32,366 nucleotides of DNA from Hyphomicrobiales bacterium (GTDB lineage: Bacteria; Pseudomonadota; Alphaproteobacteria; Rhizobiales; Rhizobiaceae). The notes under the pieces are model-generated. The model was not told the DNA's origin. It saw nothing but the letters and a program-made list of their open reading frames with translations, and made no database searches. Shown in pieces: positions 25,470-32,366 of the stretch; the stretch's first letter is position 1; the number at the start of each line of letters is the position of its first letter. Position numbers and translations under genes: made by a program. The stretch is taken from positions 9,515 to 41,880 of the forward strand of contig UCJD01000009.1 of assembly GCA_900472605.1 (NCBI GenBank), written 5' to 3'.

Positions 25470-26420
25470 CTAAGCGTTGAGCAGCGTATCGCGGATCAGG
25501 TCGATGACCTCCTGCGACTGGATGCCGGTGCAGGCGATCTGGCTCGGCAGGCCGTCCCAATCGCCCGGCGGGAAACGACGGCCGTCCTGCTTGATGATCG
25601 TCTGGCCATCGGCGATACCGCCGCACGCCACGCGCATCGCGCCCGAGATCGTGCTGAACAGCTCCGGCGCCACGACATAGACGCAGGCGCAGCTGTCGTG
25701 CACCATCATCCCGTCCTCGACGGCATGCTTGTAGAAATCGATGTAGAACTGCGAGAGCTTGTCGAGCAACTGCACCGCCTTGTCGCCCTTGGCCGCCATC
25801 TCGCCGAGATAGCCACGGCTCATCGTGGTGATCGCGGTGACATCGAGGCCGATGACGACGACCTGCCATGGTGCGGTGAGCACGATATCGGCGGCCTCGG
25901 GATCGCCATGGATATTGGCTTCTGCAACAGGCGTCACGTTGCCGGGCACATAGAAGTTGCCGCCCATGATCACGACCTGCTTGACCAGGCCGGCAATCTC
26001 AGGGTCTTCCTTCAGCGCCAGCGCAAGGTTGGTCATGCGCCCGACGGCCACCAGCGTCACCTCACCCGGATTGGCGCGAACGGTGTCGATAATGAACTTG
26101 TAGGCCGGACGCGGATCAAGCGGCACGTCGACGACCTCAGGCACGTCGATGTTGCCGAGCCCGTCATCGCCATGCACGAAGGTCGGCCAGGCGCCTTCCT
26201 TGCGCGACGGATCGATCGTCACGCTTGCACCCTTGGCGACGGGTGCCGGAATATTCCACTCGCGCTTGAGGAACAGCGCATTGCGTGTCGTCGTCTCGAT
26301 CGAGGCGTTGCCGAACACGGTCGTGATGCCGATCAGATCGATGTCGGCATGACGGTGCAGAAAAAGCAGCGCCATCGCATCGTCAACACCCGGATCCGTG
26401 TCGTAAATCACCTTATGCAT
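25470..26420 (-). CDS. Inosine-uridine-preferring nucleoside hydrolase family protein
   Basis: A 316-residue hydrolase that splits the N-glycosidic bond of ribonucleosides. The calcium-binding signature DTDPGVDDA is at 7-15, and the family segments VIMGGNFYVPGN and ANIHGDPEAADIV lie near 150-175, followed by VHDSCA around 240. There is no signal peptide, so it should be cytosolic. AGAGGG precedes the ATG. It lies between cobE and cobA on the same strand. Nucleoside salvage is the default role; action on a benzimidazole nucleoside such as alpha-ribazole would be speculative. Confidence 0.92.
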   Translation of the reverse strand: MHKVIYDTDPGVDDAMALLFLHRHADIDLIGITTVFGNASIETTTRNALFLKREWNIPAPVAKGASVTIDPSRKEGAWPTFVHGDDGLGNIDVPEVVDVPLDPRPAYKFIIDTVRANPGEVTLVAVGRMTNLALALKEDPEIAGLVKQVVIMGGNFYVPGNVTPVAEANIHGDPEAADIVLTAPWQVVVIGLDVTAITTMSRGYLGEMAAKGDKAVQLLDKLSQFYIDFYKHAVEDGMMVHDSCACVYVVAPELFSTISGAMRVACGGIADGQTIIKQDGRRFPPGDWDGLPSQIACTGIQSQEVIDLIRDTLLNA

Positions 26421-26472
26421 AATCGTCCCTCTTGCATGTTTTCATGTCATGTATTGGCAGCCGCGCGACAGA

Positions 26473-26495
26473 ACCGCTGCGACGGCGTCGGCGGT
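26473..26495 (-). terminator. Weak hairpin downstream of cobE
   Basis: Arms 26473-26477 and 26491-26495 (ACCGC/GCGGT), with an inner 4-bp stem (26480-26483 with 26487-26490), lie 15 bp after the cobE stop. Only TCTGT follows on the minus strand, so termination would be weak. Confidence 0.3.
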
Positions 26496-26509
26496 CACCA
26501 TAGCGAGCG

Positions 26510-26929
26510 CTATTCTTTCCGCAACAGGGCGCGTGCGATCGCAACCGTCGCATGCGCCGATTTGATTTTCGGCAGCACAAGCTCTGCATCGGGCCCGATC
26601 GCCGCAAGCGCCGCGGATTCCGCAACCCCATGACAGCCCACCCGCGCGAAGACGACATCGGAAGGATTCTTGATCCTCGGCGTCTCTCGCTCGAGCGTTT
26701 CGGCATCGAAAAACAACGTGGGAACGGCAAGGCGCGCGGCGACCGCCGCCATTGCGGGCTCGTCGCGACGTGCATCGATGGACGCTAGCCCGGCCAGCTG
26801 ATCAGGCTCGACATCCGCCATCTCCAAAGCCGAAGCGACCAGCGTCATAACCTCGTCCGGCGATGTCGCGCGCTCGCAGCCGAGGCCGAGCACATAACGG
26901 CGGGTCGTATCGAAGGAGAATGCGGTCAT
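26510..26929 (-). CDS. cobE: Cobalamin biosynthesis protein CobE
   Basis: A 139-residue protein of the CobE/CbiG C-terminal-domain family, needed for aerobic corrin synthesis and thought to help handle a precorrin intermediate or its released two-carbon fragment. The family opening YVLGLGCERATSPDEV is at about 10-25 and GLASIDARRDEPAM is in the middle. The open frame continues far upstream to 27226, but that part is antisense to the TSUP gene and is rejected. ATG 26929 has only a weak AGGAT site. It diverges from the TSUP permease and is followed by the nucleoside hydrolase and then cobA. Confidence 0.9.
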   Translation of the reverse strand: MTAFSFDTTRRYVLGLGCERATSPDEVMTLVASALEMADVEPDQLAGLASIDARRDEPAMAAVAARLAVPTLFFDAETLERETPRIKNPSDVVFARVGCHGVAESAALAAIGPDAELVLPKIKSAHATVAIARALLRKE

Positions 26930-27035
26930 ATCCTGAAAATGCCGGTTGCCTGTGTCACGCAAGCCATTGCAGCCCCAGCCGGTAAATGCAACAAGCGCGC
27001 CGACACAGTGCATTAGCATTCCCACAGGTTTCCCT

Positions 27036-27821
27036 TTGTCCGATATTGCCCCCCACCTGCTTTTCCTCCTTGCCCTCGCAGCCTTCTTCGCCGGCTTCGT
27101 CGATGCCATCGCCGGCGGCGGCGGACTGATCACGGTTCCGGCGATGCTGATCGCGGGCATCCCGCCGCTGCAGACGCTGGGCACCAACAAGGTGCAATCG
27201 GTCTGCGGCGCGGCATCCGCGACCATCGCCTATGCCCGCAAGGGCCACGTGAACCTGCGGGAGCAACTGCCGATGGCGTTGATGGCGGTCATGGGCGGCG
27301 CGCTCGGCGCAGCACTTGCGACGATCGTGCCGGGCGACGTGCTGAGGGCAATCATGCCGGTCCTCCTGATTGCGATCGCGCTTTACTTCGCGCTGAAGCC
27401 GAACCTTGGCGATGTCGACAAGCACCGCCGCATCACCCCCTTCGCCTTCGGCCTGACGCTGGTTCCGGCTATCGGCTTTTACGACGGCGTCTTCGGCCCC
27501 GGCACCGGATCGTTCCTCATGCTTGGATTCGTGTCGCTGGCAGGTTTCGGCATGCTGAAGGCCACAGCCCACACCAAGCTTTTGAACTTCGGCTCGAACC
27601 TCGGCGCGCTCGCCATTTTCATGTCGTTCGGCGCAATCCTCTGGAAGGTCGGGCTCATAATGGGTGCTTGTCAGTTTCTCGGCGCACAAGTCGGATCGCG
27701 GCTTGCCATGCGCATCGGCGCGAAGCTGATCAAGCCGCTGCTCGTCATCGTCTGCATCGCCTTCACGATCAAGCTATTGTCCGACCCCGCCAACCCGCTG
27801 CGCGTCTGGCTGGGCGTCTGA
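27036..27821 (+). CDS. TSUP-family (TauE/SafE) membrane permease
   Basis: An inner-membrane protein of about 261 residues with around eight hydrophobic segments. The family glycine-rich motif GFVDAIAGGGGLITVPAML lies at about residues 19-37, and a second module, VPAIGFYDGVFGPGTGSFLM, begins the second half. Family members move sulfonates, sulfite or other organic anions; the substrate here is unknown. The start is uncertain: a TTG at 27036 with ACAGG upstream fits the family start, while the frame extends to a TTG at 26946. It is the only plus-strand gene inside the cob region and diverges from cobE. Confidence 0.9.
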   Translation: MSDIAPHLLFLLALAAFFAGFVDAIAGGGGLITVPAMLIAGIPPLQTLGTNKVQSVCGAASATIAYARKGHVNLREQLPMALMAVMGGALGAALATIVPGDVLRAIMPVLLIAIALYFALKPNLGDVDKHRRITPFAFGLTLVPAIGFYDGVFGPGTGSFLMLGFVSLAGFGMLKATAHTKLLNFGSNLGALAIFMSFGAILWKVGLIMGACQFLGAQVGSRLAMRIGAKLIKPLLVIVCIAFTIKLLSDPANPLRVWLGV

Positions 27822-27824
27822 TCC

Positions 27825-28250
27825 TCAGAACAGCGCGAGAAGCAGCGCTCCCCCGGCAATCAGGCTGACGCCGAGCCAGTTCATCATGTTCAGCTTTTCG
27901 CCGAGGAAAACCACGCCGAAGATGGCGACGAGAACGATCGACAGCTTGTCGATCGGGGCAACGCGTGCAGCGTCGCCGATTTTCAATGCGCGGAAATAGG
28001 CAAGCCATGACGCCCCGGTCGCCGCTCCCGACAGGCAGAGGAACAACCACGTCTTCGACGAGATGCTGGAAAACGGCTGCCACTGCCCGCTCGCCAACAC
28101 AATGGCGCTGATGACGACGAGAATGACGACGGTGCGGATCAGCGTCGCGAAATCGGAATTGACGCCGGCCACGCCGATCTTCGCGAAAATCGCCGTCAGC
28201 GCCGCAAACGCCGCCGAGAGGAAGGCCCAGAAAACCCAACTCTGCGTCAT
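27825..28250 (-). CDS. Half-size EamA/DMT-family transporter
   Basis: A 141-residue membrane protein with about five hydrophobic segments and a single EamA unit; most EamA transporters have two. It ends in a typical last helix (WLGVSLIAGGALLLALF). It could work as a dimer, as small drug/metabolite transporters do. Its ATG shares one base with the cobO stop (TGATG), so it is translationally coupled to a cobalamin gene. Only 3 bp separate its stop from the convergent TSUP gene. A role in corrinoid or cobalt handling is suggested by position only. Confidence 0.85.
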   Translation of the reverse strand: MTQSWVFWAFLSAAFAALTAIFAKIGVAGVNSDFATLIRTVVILVVISAIVLASGQWQPFSSISSKTWLFLCLSGAATGASWLAYFRALKIGDAARVAPIDKLSIVLVAIFGVVFLGEKLNMMNWLGVSLIAGGALLLALF

Positions 28251-28894
28251 CAGAACTCCACACCCGCTTGTCCCTTGATGCCCGACCGGAACGGATGCTT
28301 GATGAGCTCCATCTCCGTCACCAGATCGGCGACCTCGATCAGTTCATCCTTCGCATTCCGGCCCGTCAGCACGACGTGTGTCATATAGGGCTTTTCCGTC
28401 CTCAGGAACTCCACGACCTCGTTGATATCGATGTAATCGTAGCGCAGAGCGATATTGATCTCGTCGAGCAGCACCATCGAGTTGCGCTCGTCGCGGATCA
28501 GTTCCTTGGCCTTTTCCCAGGCAGCACCGGCGGCTGCGACGTCGCGGGCACGGTCCTGCGTTTCCCAGGTGAAACCCTCGCCCATCGTGTGGAACTGGCA
28601 GATCTCCGAGAAATGCTTCTCGATCAGGTCGCGCTCGCCGGTCCACATCGCGCCCTTGATGAACTGCACGACGGCCGATGGCTTGCCATGCGCGATATGG
28701 CGGAAGATCATGCCGAAGGCGGAAGACGATTTGCCCTTGCCCTTGCCGGTATGAACGATGATCAGGCCCTTCTCGCCCGTCTTCGTCGCCATGATCTTGT
28801 CGCGCGCGGCCTTCTTCTTGGCCATCTTCTCGCTGTGGCGGACGTCGTCGTGGCCAGTGGCCTCCGTCGTGGTCTCGGTGGTTTCCTCAGTCAT
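28250..28894 (-). CDS. cobO: Cob(I)alamin / corrinoid adenosyltransferase CobO
   Basis: A 214-residue BtuR/CobO/CobA-type enzyme that transfers the 5'-deoxyadenosyl group of ATP to reduced corrinoids, forming the Co-C bond. The modified P-loop TGKGKGKS is at about 49-56 (preceded by LIIVH), followed by VQFIKGAMWTGERDLIE and the family acidic segment MVLLDEINIALRYDY. A charged, Thr/Glu-rich N-terminus precedes the domain. ATG 28894 begins just after the cobN stop (28896); a TTG at 28915 inside cobN is the alternative. It is coupled downstream to the EamA gene. Confidence 0.94.
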   Translation of the reverse strand: MTEETTETTTEATGHDDVRHSEKMAKKKAARDKIMATKTGEKGLIIVHTGKGKGKSSSAFGMIFRHIAHGKPSAVVQFIKGAMWTGERDLIEKHFSEICQFHTMGEGFTWETQDRARDVAAAGAAWEKAKELIRDERNSMVLLDEINIALRYDYIDINEVVEFLRTEKPYMTHVVLTGRNAKDELIEVADLVTEMELIKHPFRSGIKGQAGVEF

Positions 28895-28895
28895 G

Positions 28896-31800
28896 TCAGT
28901 ATTCCCCGGATGCAAGCGTCAATCGGTCGGCGGTGTCGACACCGCCTGATCTGTCGTGTGTGTTGTCTGTGGCAGCGAGATCGAACTGCGCCGAATTGCT
29001 GCGCGGCGTCCAGAGCCGCCGTTCGATCGCCTCCAGCAGCCTCTCTCTCATTTCCTCGTAGGCCGCAGGGTTCTTGTCGATCATGAAATCGCGCACGCGC
29101 TGATCGACGACGAACGCCTGATAGACCGCTTCGAAATGATGGTTGCCGACCGCGCCCGTGGTCGCCGCGAAGGCGAAGAGATAATCGACCGTCGCCGCGA
29201 TCTCGAACGCCCCCTTGTAGCCATGGCGCATGACGCCATCGATCCACTTCGGATTGACGACGCGGCCGCGCACCACGCGGGCGATCTCCTCTTCCAACGA
29301 GCGGATGACCGGCTTCTCCGGCATGGAATGATCATTGTGGTAGATCGACGGTCGCGCGCCGCCCAATGTTTCCGCCGCCGCCGCCATGCCGCCTTCGAAC
29401 TGGTGGTAGTCGTCGCTGTCGAGCAGGTCGTGCTCGCGATTGTCCTGGTTCTGCACCACCGCCTGGATCGAACGCAGCCGCTCCTCGAAGACGCCGCGCT
29501 CTGCCCGGCCCTCTTCGCCGGCGCCATAGGCATAGCTGCCCCAGACCAGGTAGGCCTCCGCCAGATCGGCGCGCCGCTCCCAGCCCTTCTCGTCGATCAG
29601 CGCCTGCAGCCCGGCGCCGTAAGCACCCGGCTTCGACCCGAAAATCCGGTAACCGGCTCGCTTGGCGGCGGCGGCTTGGTCCAGGCCGGCCGCCACAAGC
29701 CGGACGGCTTCGCCGCTCATCCGCGCCGCGATCGGATTGTCGTCCGCATCCTCCTGCAACGCGCCAACGGCCCGGATCGCCTTGTCGAACAAAGCGATCT
29801 GCTCCGGAAAGGCATCGCGGAAGAAACCGGAAATGCGCAACGTCACATCCACCCGCGGCCTTCTCAGCATAGCCGGCGGAATGATCTCGTAGCCCGTCAC
29901 CCGCCGCGACGTCATATCCCAGACCGGCTTGACGCCGATCAGCGCCAGCGCCTGGGCGATATCGTCGCCGCCGGTGCGCATGTTCGACGTGCCCCAGGCC
30001 GTCAGCCCGAAGGAGACCGGCCACTCTCCATGATCCTGCACATAGCGGCGCACCAGAAGCTCCGCCGATTTCCTGCCCAGTTCGTAGGCCGCCGGCGTCG
30101 GTACCGCACGGCTGTCCACCGAGTAGAAGTTCCGGCCCGTAGGCAACACATCCGGCCGCCCTCGCGTCGGCGCACCGGATGGACCTGGCGGCACGAAGCG
30201 ACCATCGAGGCCACGCAGCAACCCGTCGATCTCGGCATCGCCGCAAGCGAGGATGGCGGGCTTGAGGCGGGTTTCGATCTCGTGGAGCACCGCGCGGGTG
30301 GCGTGCCAAGTATCAGGGCATGTCAGCTCGCCGGAAACGAATTTGGCGGCCAGCAGCTCGACGCGTTCGACGGTGTCGCCCTGCGTGCGCCATGGGTCCG
30401 TGGAAACGGTTGCGAGGATGTCAGGGCGCGCGCCGGTCCAGATGGCGGCCATGTCGCAGTCCAGGGGATCGAAGGGTCTGTTGGCGGCTATGGCACCCCC
30501 CTCTGTCCTGCCGGACATCTCCCCCTCAGGGGGGGAGATTGGCACGGGGCGTCCGCTCGCTCCAACATTTGCTGTCTGGCGATGTCCTATCTGCGGCTCG
30601 ATCTCCCCCCCTGAGGGGGAGATGTCCGGCAGGACAGAGGGGGGTAAGCCGCCCGGCACCACGCCCGGAATACCCGCCAACCCCGCATCCCCAGCAATCG
30701 CCCGCTGCAAGCTCCGATCGCCGCCCTCGCCCAGCCCGCGCGGCACCCGCGCCAGAGCCACCGTCAGGTCCGTCAGCAGCCGCCCCTCAGGCGACAGCCC
30801 AAACACGTGCAGCCCGTCGCGGATCTGCATCTCCTTGAGATCGCACAGATAGGCATCGAGCTTTTTCAGCGCCTCGGTCTCGCTCTCCCCCTTTGATATC
30901 CCCGCATCCTGATCAAGCCCGATATCGGCGACCAGATCGAGGATCTGCCTGCTGAGCAGCCGGATGCGCCGCGGATCTCCACCGGAGGCCTCATAATATT
31001 CGTCGACCAGCGCTTCCAGATCCTTCAGCGGCCCGTAGCTTTCGGCCCGCGTCAAGGGCGGCGTCAGGTGGTCGATGATCACGGCGGCGGTGCGGCGCTT
31101 GGCCTGTGTTCCCTCGCCAGGATCGTTGACGATAAAGGGATAGAGATGCGGCAGCGGCCCGAGGATCGCCTCGGGATAGCAGCTTTCCGAAAGCGCCAGC
31201 GCCTTGCCCGGCAGCCATTCGAGATTGCCGTGCTTGCCCATATGGATCACCGCATGCGCATCGAACGCATGGCGCAGGAAGGCGTAGAAGGCCAGATAAC
31301 CATGCGGCGGCACGAGATCAGGCGAATGGTAGCTCTCCTTCGGATCGATATTGTAGCCGCGCGCCGGCTGGATACCGACGAGCACCTCGCCGAAACGCGT
31401 GAACGGCAACGCGAAGGCACCGTCCACGACATAGGGATCGGCCTCCGGCAAACCCCAGCGCGCGCCGATTTCGGCTTGAATCTTTTTCGGAAGACTTTCG
31501 AAGAAAACCTTGTAACGACTCAACGAAAGCGTCTCACGAATGATCTTCCCGTCACGCCCCGAATTGGTCGGTCCATCCATCAGGTGCCGCATCAGCGCAT
31601 CGCCGTCGCAAGGGATGTCGGCGACCGGATAACCGGCCTTGCGCATCGCCCGGAGCACCTTGATCGTGCCCGCTGGCGTATCGAGCCCGACGCCGTTTCC
31701 CAGCCTGCCGTCGCGGTTCGGATAGTTCGCCATCACCAGCGCCACCCGCCGCTCAGCCGGCTTCGCATGCCGCAACCGCGCCCAGTTGGTGGCTAGCCGC

Positions 31801-32366
31801 GCAGTGTAAGCCATGCGCCCGGCACCCGGCTTGCTGGCGACGATATTGGCCTCGACCAGTGCATCATAGCGCGCCGCCGACTTGAACGAGACGGCGCGAG
31901 AGAGAACCCGGCCATCGACCTCTGGCAACGCCACGTTCATGCCCAGATCGCGCGCCGACAGCCCTTGCGAGGAGTTTTCCCATGCATCCTTCGAAGACGC
32001 GGAAAAGATCGCCTGCAGCACCACGGCATCGCTGGCCTCGAGCACCGTCGGCTGCCGCTCTGCACCCGGAGCGGAGACGGCGAAACCGGTCGTGTTGATG
32101 ACGACATCGGGTCTGGTGGCAGCAAAGACGCTTTCGAGGATGCCCTTGGAGACGGGGTCCTTGAGGCTGTAGGCGAAGACCGGGAGCGGCCGGATACCTT
32201 GTTGGATCAGCGCCTCGGTCAAGGCTTCGACGGGGCGGGTTTCGCCGCTCTGTACGAGGGCGCGGTAGAAAGAGATGGCAACTGTGGCTGGGTTTCCTCT
32301 CGCTGGCGTCGCGCCCGCGGTACCCCCCTCTGCCCTGCCGGGCATCTCCCCCTCAGGTGGGGAGAT
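28896..32366 (-). CDS. cobN: Cobaltochelatase large subunit CobN, 5' end outside window
   Basis: The large subunit of the ATP-dependent CobNST complex that inserts cobalt into hydrogenobyrinic acid a,c-diamide in the aerobic pathway. More than 1,150 codons are visible and the frame is still open at the right edge, so the true start is beyond it. Recognisable CobN blocks include VIHMGKHGNLEWLPGKALAL, FIVNDPGEGTQAKRR, GTSNMRTGGDDIAQAL and the late NPKWIDGVMRHGYKGAFEI. Two palindromic repeats sit inside the frame: about 50 codons at 30495-30645 and a partial copy at 32322-32366. Neither breaks the frame. The first ATG in view (32345) lies inside the second repeat and is not the real start. Confidence 0.95.
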   Translation of the reverse strand: MSPPEGEMPGRAEGGTAGATPARGNPATVAISFYRALVQSGETRPVEALTEALIQQGIRPLPVFAYSLKDPVSKGILESVFAATRPDVVINTTGFAVSAPGAERQPTVLEASDAVVLQAIFSASSKDAWENSSQGLSARDLGMNVALPEVDGRVLSRAVSFKSAARYDALVEANIVASKPGAGRMAYTARLATNWARLRHAKPAERRVALVMANYPNRDGRLGNGVGLDTPAGTIKVLRAMRKAGYPVADIPCDGDALMRHLMDGPTNSGRDGKIIRETLSLSRYKVFFESLPKKIQAEIGARWGLPEADPYVVDGAFALPFTRFGEVLVGIQPARGYNIDPKESYHSPDLVPPHGYLAFYAFLRHAFDAHAVIHMGKHGNLEWLPGKALALSESCYPEAILGPLPHLYPFIVNDPGEGTQAKRRTAAVIIDHLTPPLTRAESYGPLKDLEALVDEYYEASGGDPRRIRLLSRQILDLVADIGLDQDAGISKGESETEALKKLDAYLCDLKEMQIRDGLHVFGLSPEGRLLTDLTVALARVPRGLGEGGDRSLQRAIAGDAGLAGIPGVVPGGLPPSVLPDISPSGGEIEPQIGHRQTANVGASGRPVPISPPEGEMSGRTEGGAIAANRPFDPLDCDMAAIWTGARPDILATVSTDPWRTQGDTVERVELLAAKFVSGELTCPDTWHATRAVLHEIETRLKPAILACGDAEIDGLLRGLDGRFVPPGPSGAPTRGRPDVLPTGRNFYSVDSRAVPTPAAYELGRKSAELLVRRYVQDHGEWPVSFGLTAWGTSNMRTGGDDIAQALALIGVKPVWDMTSRRVTGYEIIPPAMLRRPRVDVTLRISGFFRDAFPEQIALFDKAIRAVGALQEDADDNPIAARMSGEAVRLVAAGLDQAAAAKRAGYRIFGSKPGAYGAGLQALIDEKGWERRADLAEAYLVWGSYAYGAGEEGRAERGVFEERLRSIQAVVQNQDNREHDLLDSDDYHQFEGGMAAAAETLGGARPSIYHNDHSMPEKPVIRSLEEEIARVVRGRVVNPKWIDGVMRHGYKGAFEIAATVDYLFAFAATTGAVGNHHFEAVYQAFVVDQRVRDFMIDKNPAAYEEMRERLLEAIERRLWTPRSNSAQFDLAATDNTHDRSGGVDTADRLTLASGEY
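30495..30645. repeat. RIME-like palindromic element inserted in-frame in cobN
   Basis: Two identical 45-bp arms, 30495-30539 and 30601-30645, are perfect inverted repeats around a 61-bp spacer. Each arm itself holds two hairpins: ATCTCCCCC/GGGGGAGAT and TGTCC/GGACA. Read in the cobN frame the element encodes a Pro/Gly/Ser-rich peptide with mirrored PSVLPDISPSGGEI and ISPPEGEMSGRTEGG ends. It resembles RIME-type rhizobial repeats, normally intergenic. It adds about 50 residues just before the conserved FDPLDCDMAA segment. Confidence 0.9.
32322..32366 (+). repeat. RIME-like repeat arm at right edge, within cobN
   Basis: A 45-bp copy of the left arm of the 30495-30645 element with three substitutions. 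Two of them are paired (T to C and A to G) and keep the TGCCC/GGGCA hairpin intact. It encodes ISPPEGEMPGRAEGG in the cobN frame. The rest of the element would lie beyond the window. Confidence 0.85.

Noticed and set aside
26930..27226. Long N-terminal extension of cobE
   Set aside because: It is antisense to the well-supported TSUP gene, and the CobE family begins at the ATG at 26929.
30495..30645. An insertion sequence or CRISPR-like unit in cobN
   Set aside because: There is no transposase, no target duplication that can be identified, and only one inverted pair, not a regular array. A palindromic repeat element explains it better.

Overview
The window is GC-rich chromosomal DNA of a rhizobial alphaproteobacterium (Rhizobiaceae: Rhizobium, Agrobacterium, Ensifer or a close relative). 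The main evidence is a complete acpXL-to-lpxXL lipid A locus for 27-hydroxyoctacosanoate, a hallmark of Rhizobiales. Supporting evidence is a set of aerobic (CobN-type) cobalamin genes in the Pseudomonas denitrificans/rhizobial style, a sugar ABC operon with a divergent LacI regulator, and a GC-rich palindromic repeat resembling the RIME-type repeats of rhizobia. Nearly all genes lie on the minus strand. No rRNA, tRNA, CRISPR, prophage or transposase was seen.

Region 1 (about 67-11660) is a carbohydrate uptake and breakdown cluster read right to left: solute-binding protein, two permeases, ATPase, GH2 beta-mannosidase, TIM-barrel sugar isomerase/epimerase, Gfo/Idh/MocA oxidoreductase and, beyond a strong terminator, an aldo/keto reductase. 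A LacI-family regulator is transcribed divergently, and a perfect 14-bp palindrome with a central CG lies in the 454-bp divergent gap. Beta-mannosides are the likely substrates. The oxidoreductase/isomerase pair suggests an oxidative (3-keto) branch beside simple hydrolysis.

Region 2 (11634-14998) holds a bidirectional terminator, gnd (6-phosphogluconate dehydrogenase), a two-gene SRPBCC/VOC unit divergent from gnd, and an orphan PAS-domain protein.

Region 3 (14999-20444) is the very-long-chain acyl locus acpXL-fabZXL-fabF2XL-fabF1XL-adh2XL-lpxXL. FabF1XL keeps the Cys-His-His triad, while FabF2XL has lost the nucleophilic Cys and one His, so it looks like a chain-length-factor-type partner. 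Adh2XL keeps its structural zinc cysteines but lacks the catalytic zinc ligands, so it may be an enoyl reductase. A small L,D-transpeptidase lies upstream.

Region 4 (21144-32366) is the cobalamin region. cobA-cobB-cobC-cobD are chained by 4-bp ATGA overlaps. A nucleoside hydrolase lies between cobE and cobA, and a TSUP permease diverges from cobE. cobN and cobO are followed by a half-size EamA transporter that is coupled to cobO. cobN runs off the right edge and carries two copies of the palindromic repeat inside its open frame. The same repeat forms the left edge of the window, so the window may be a whole contig broken at repeats.
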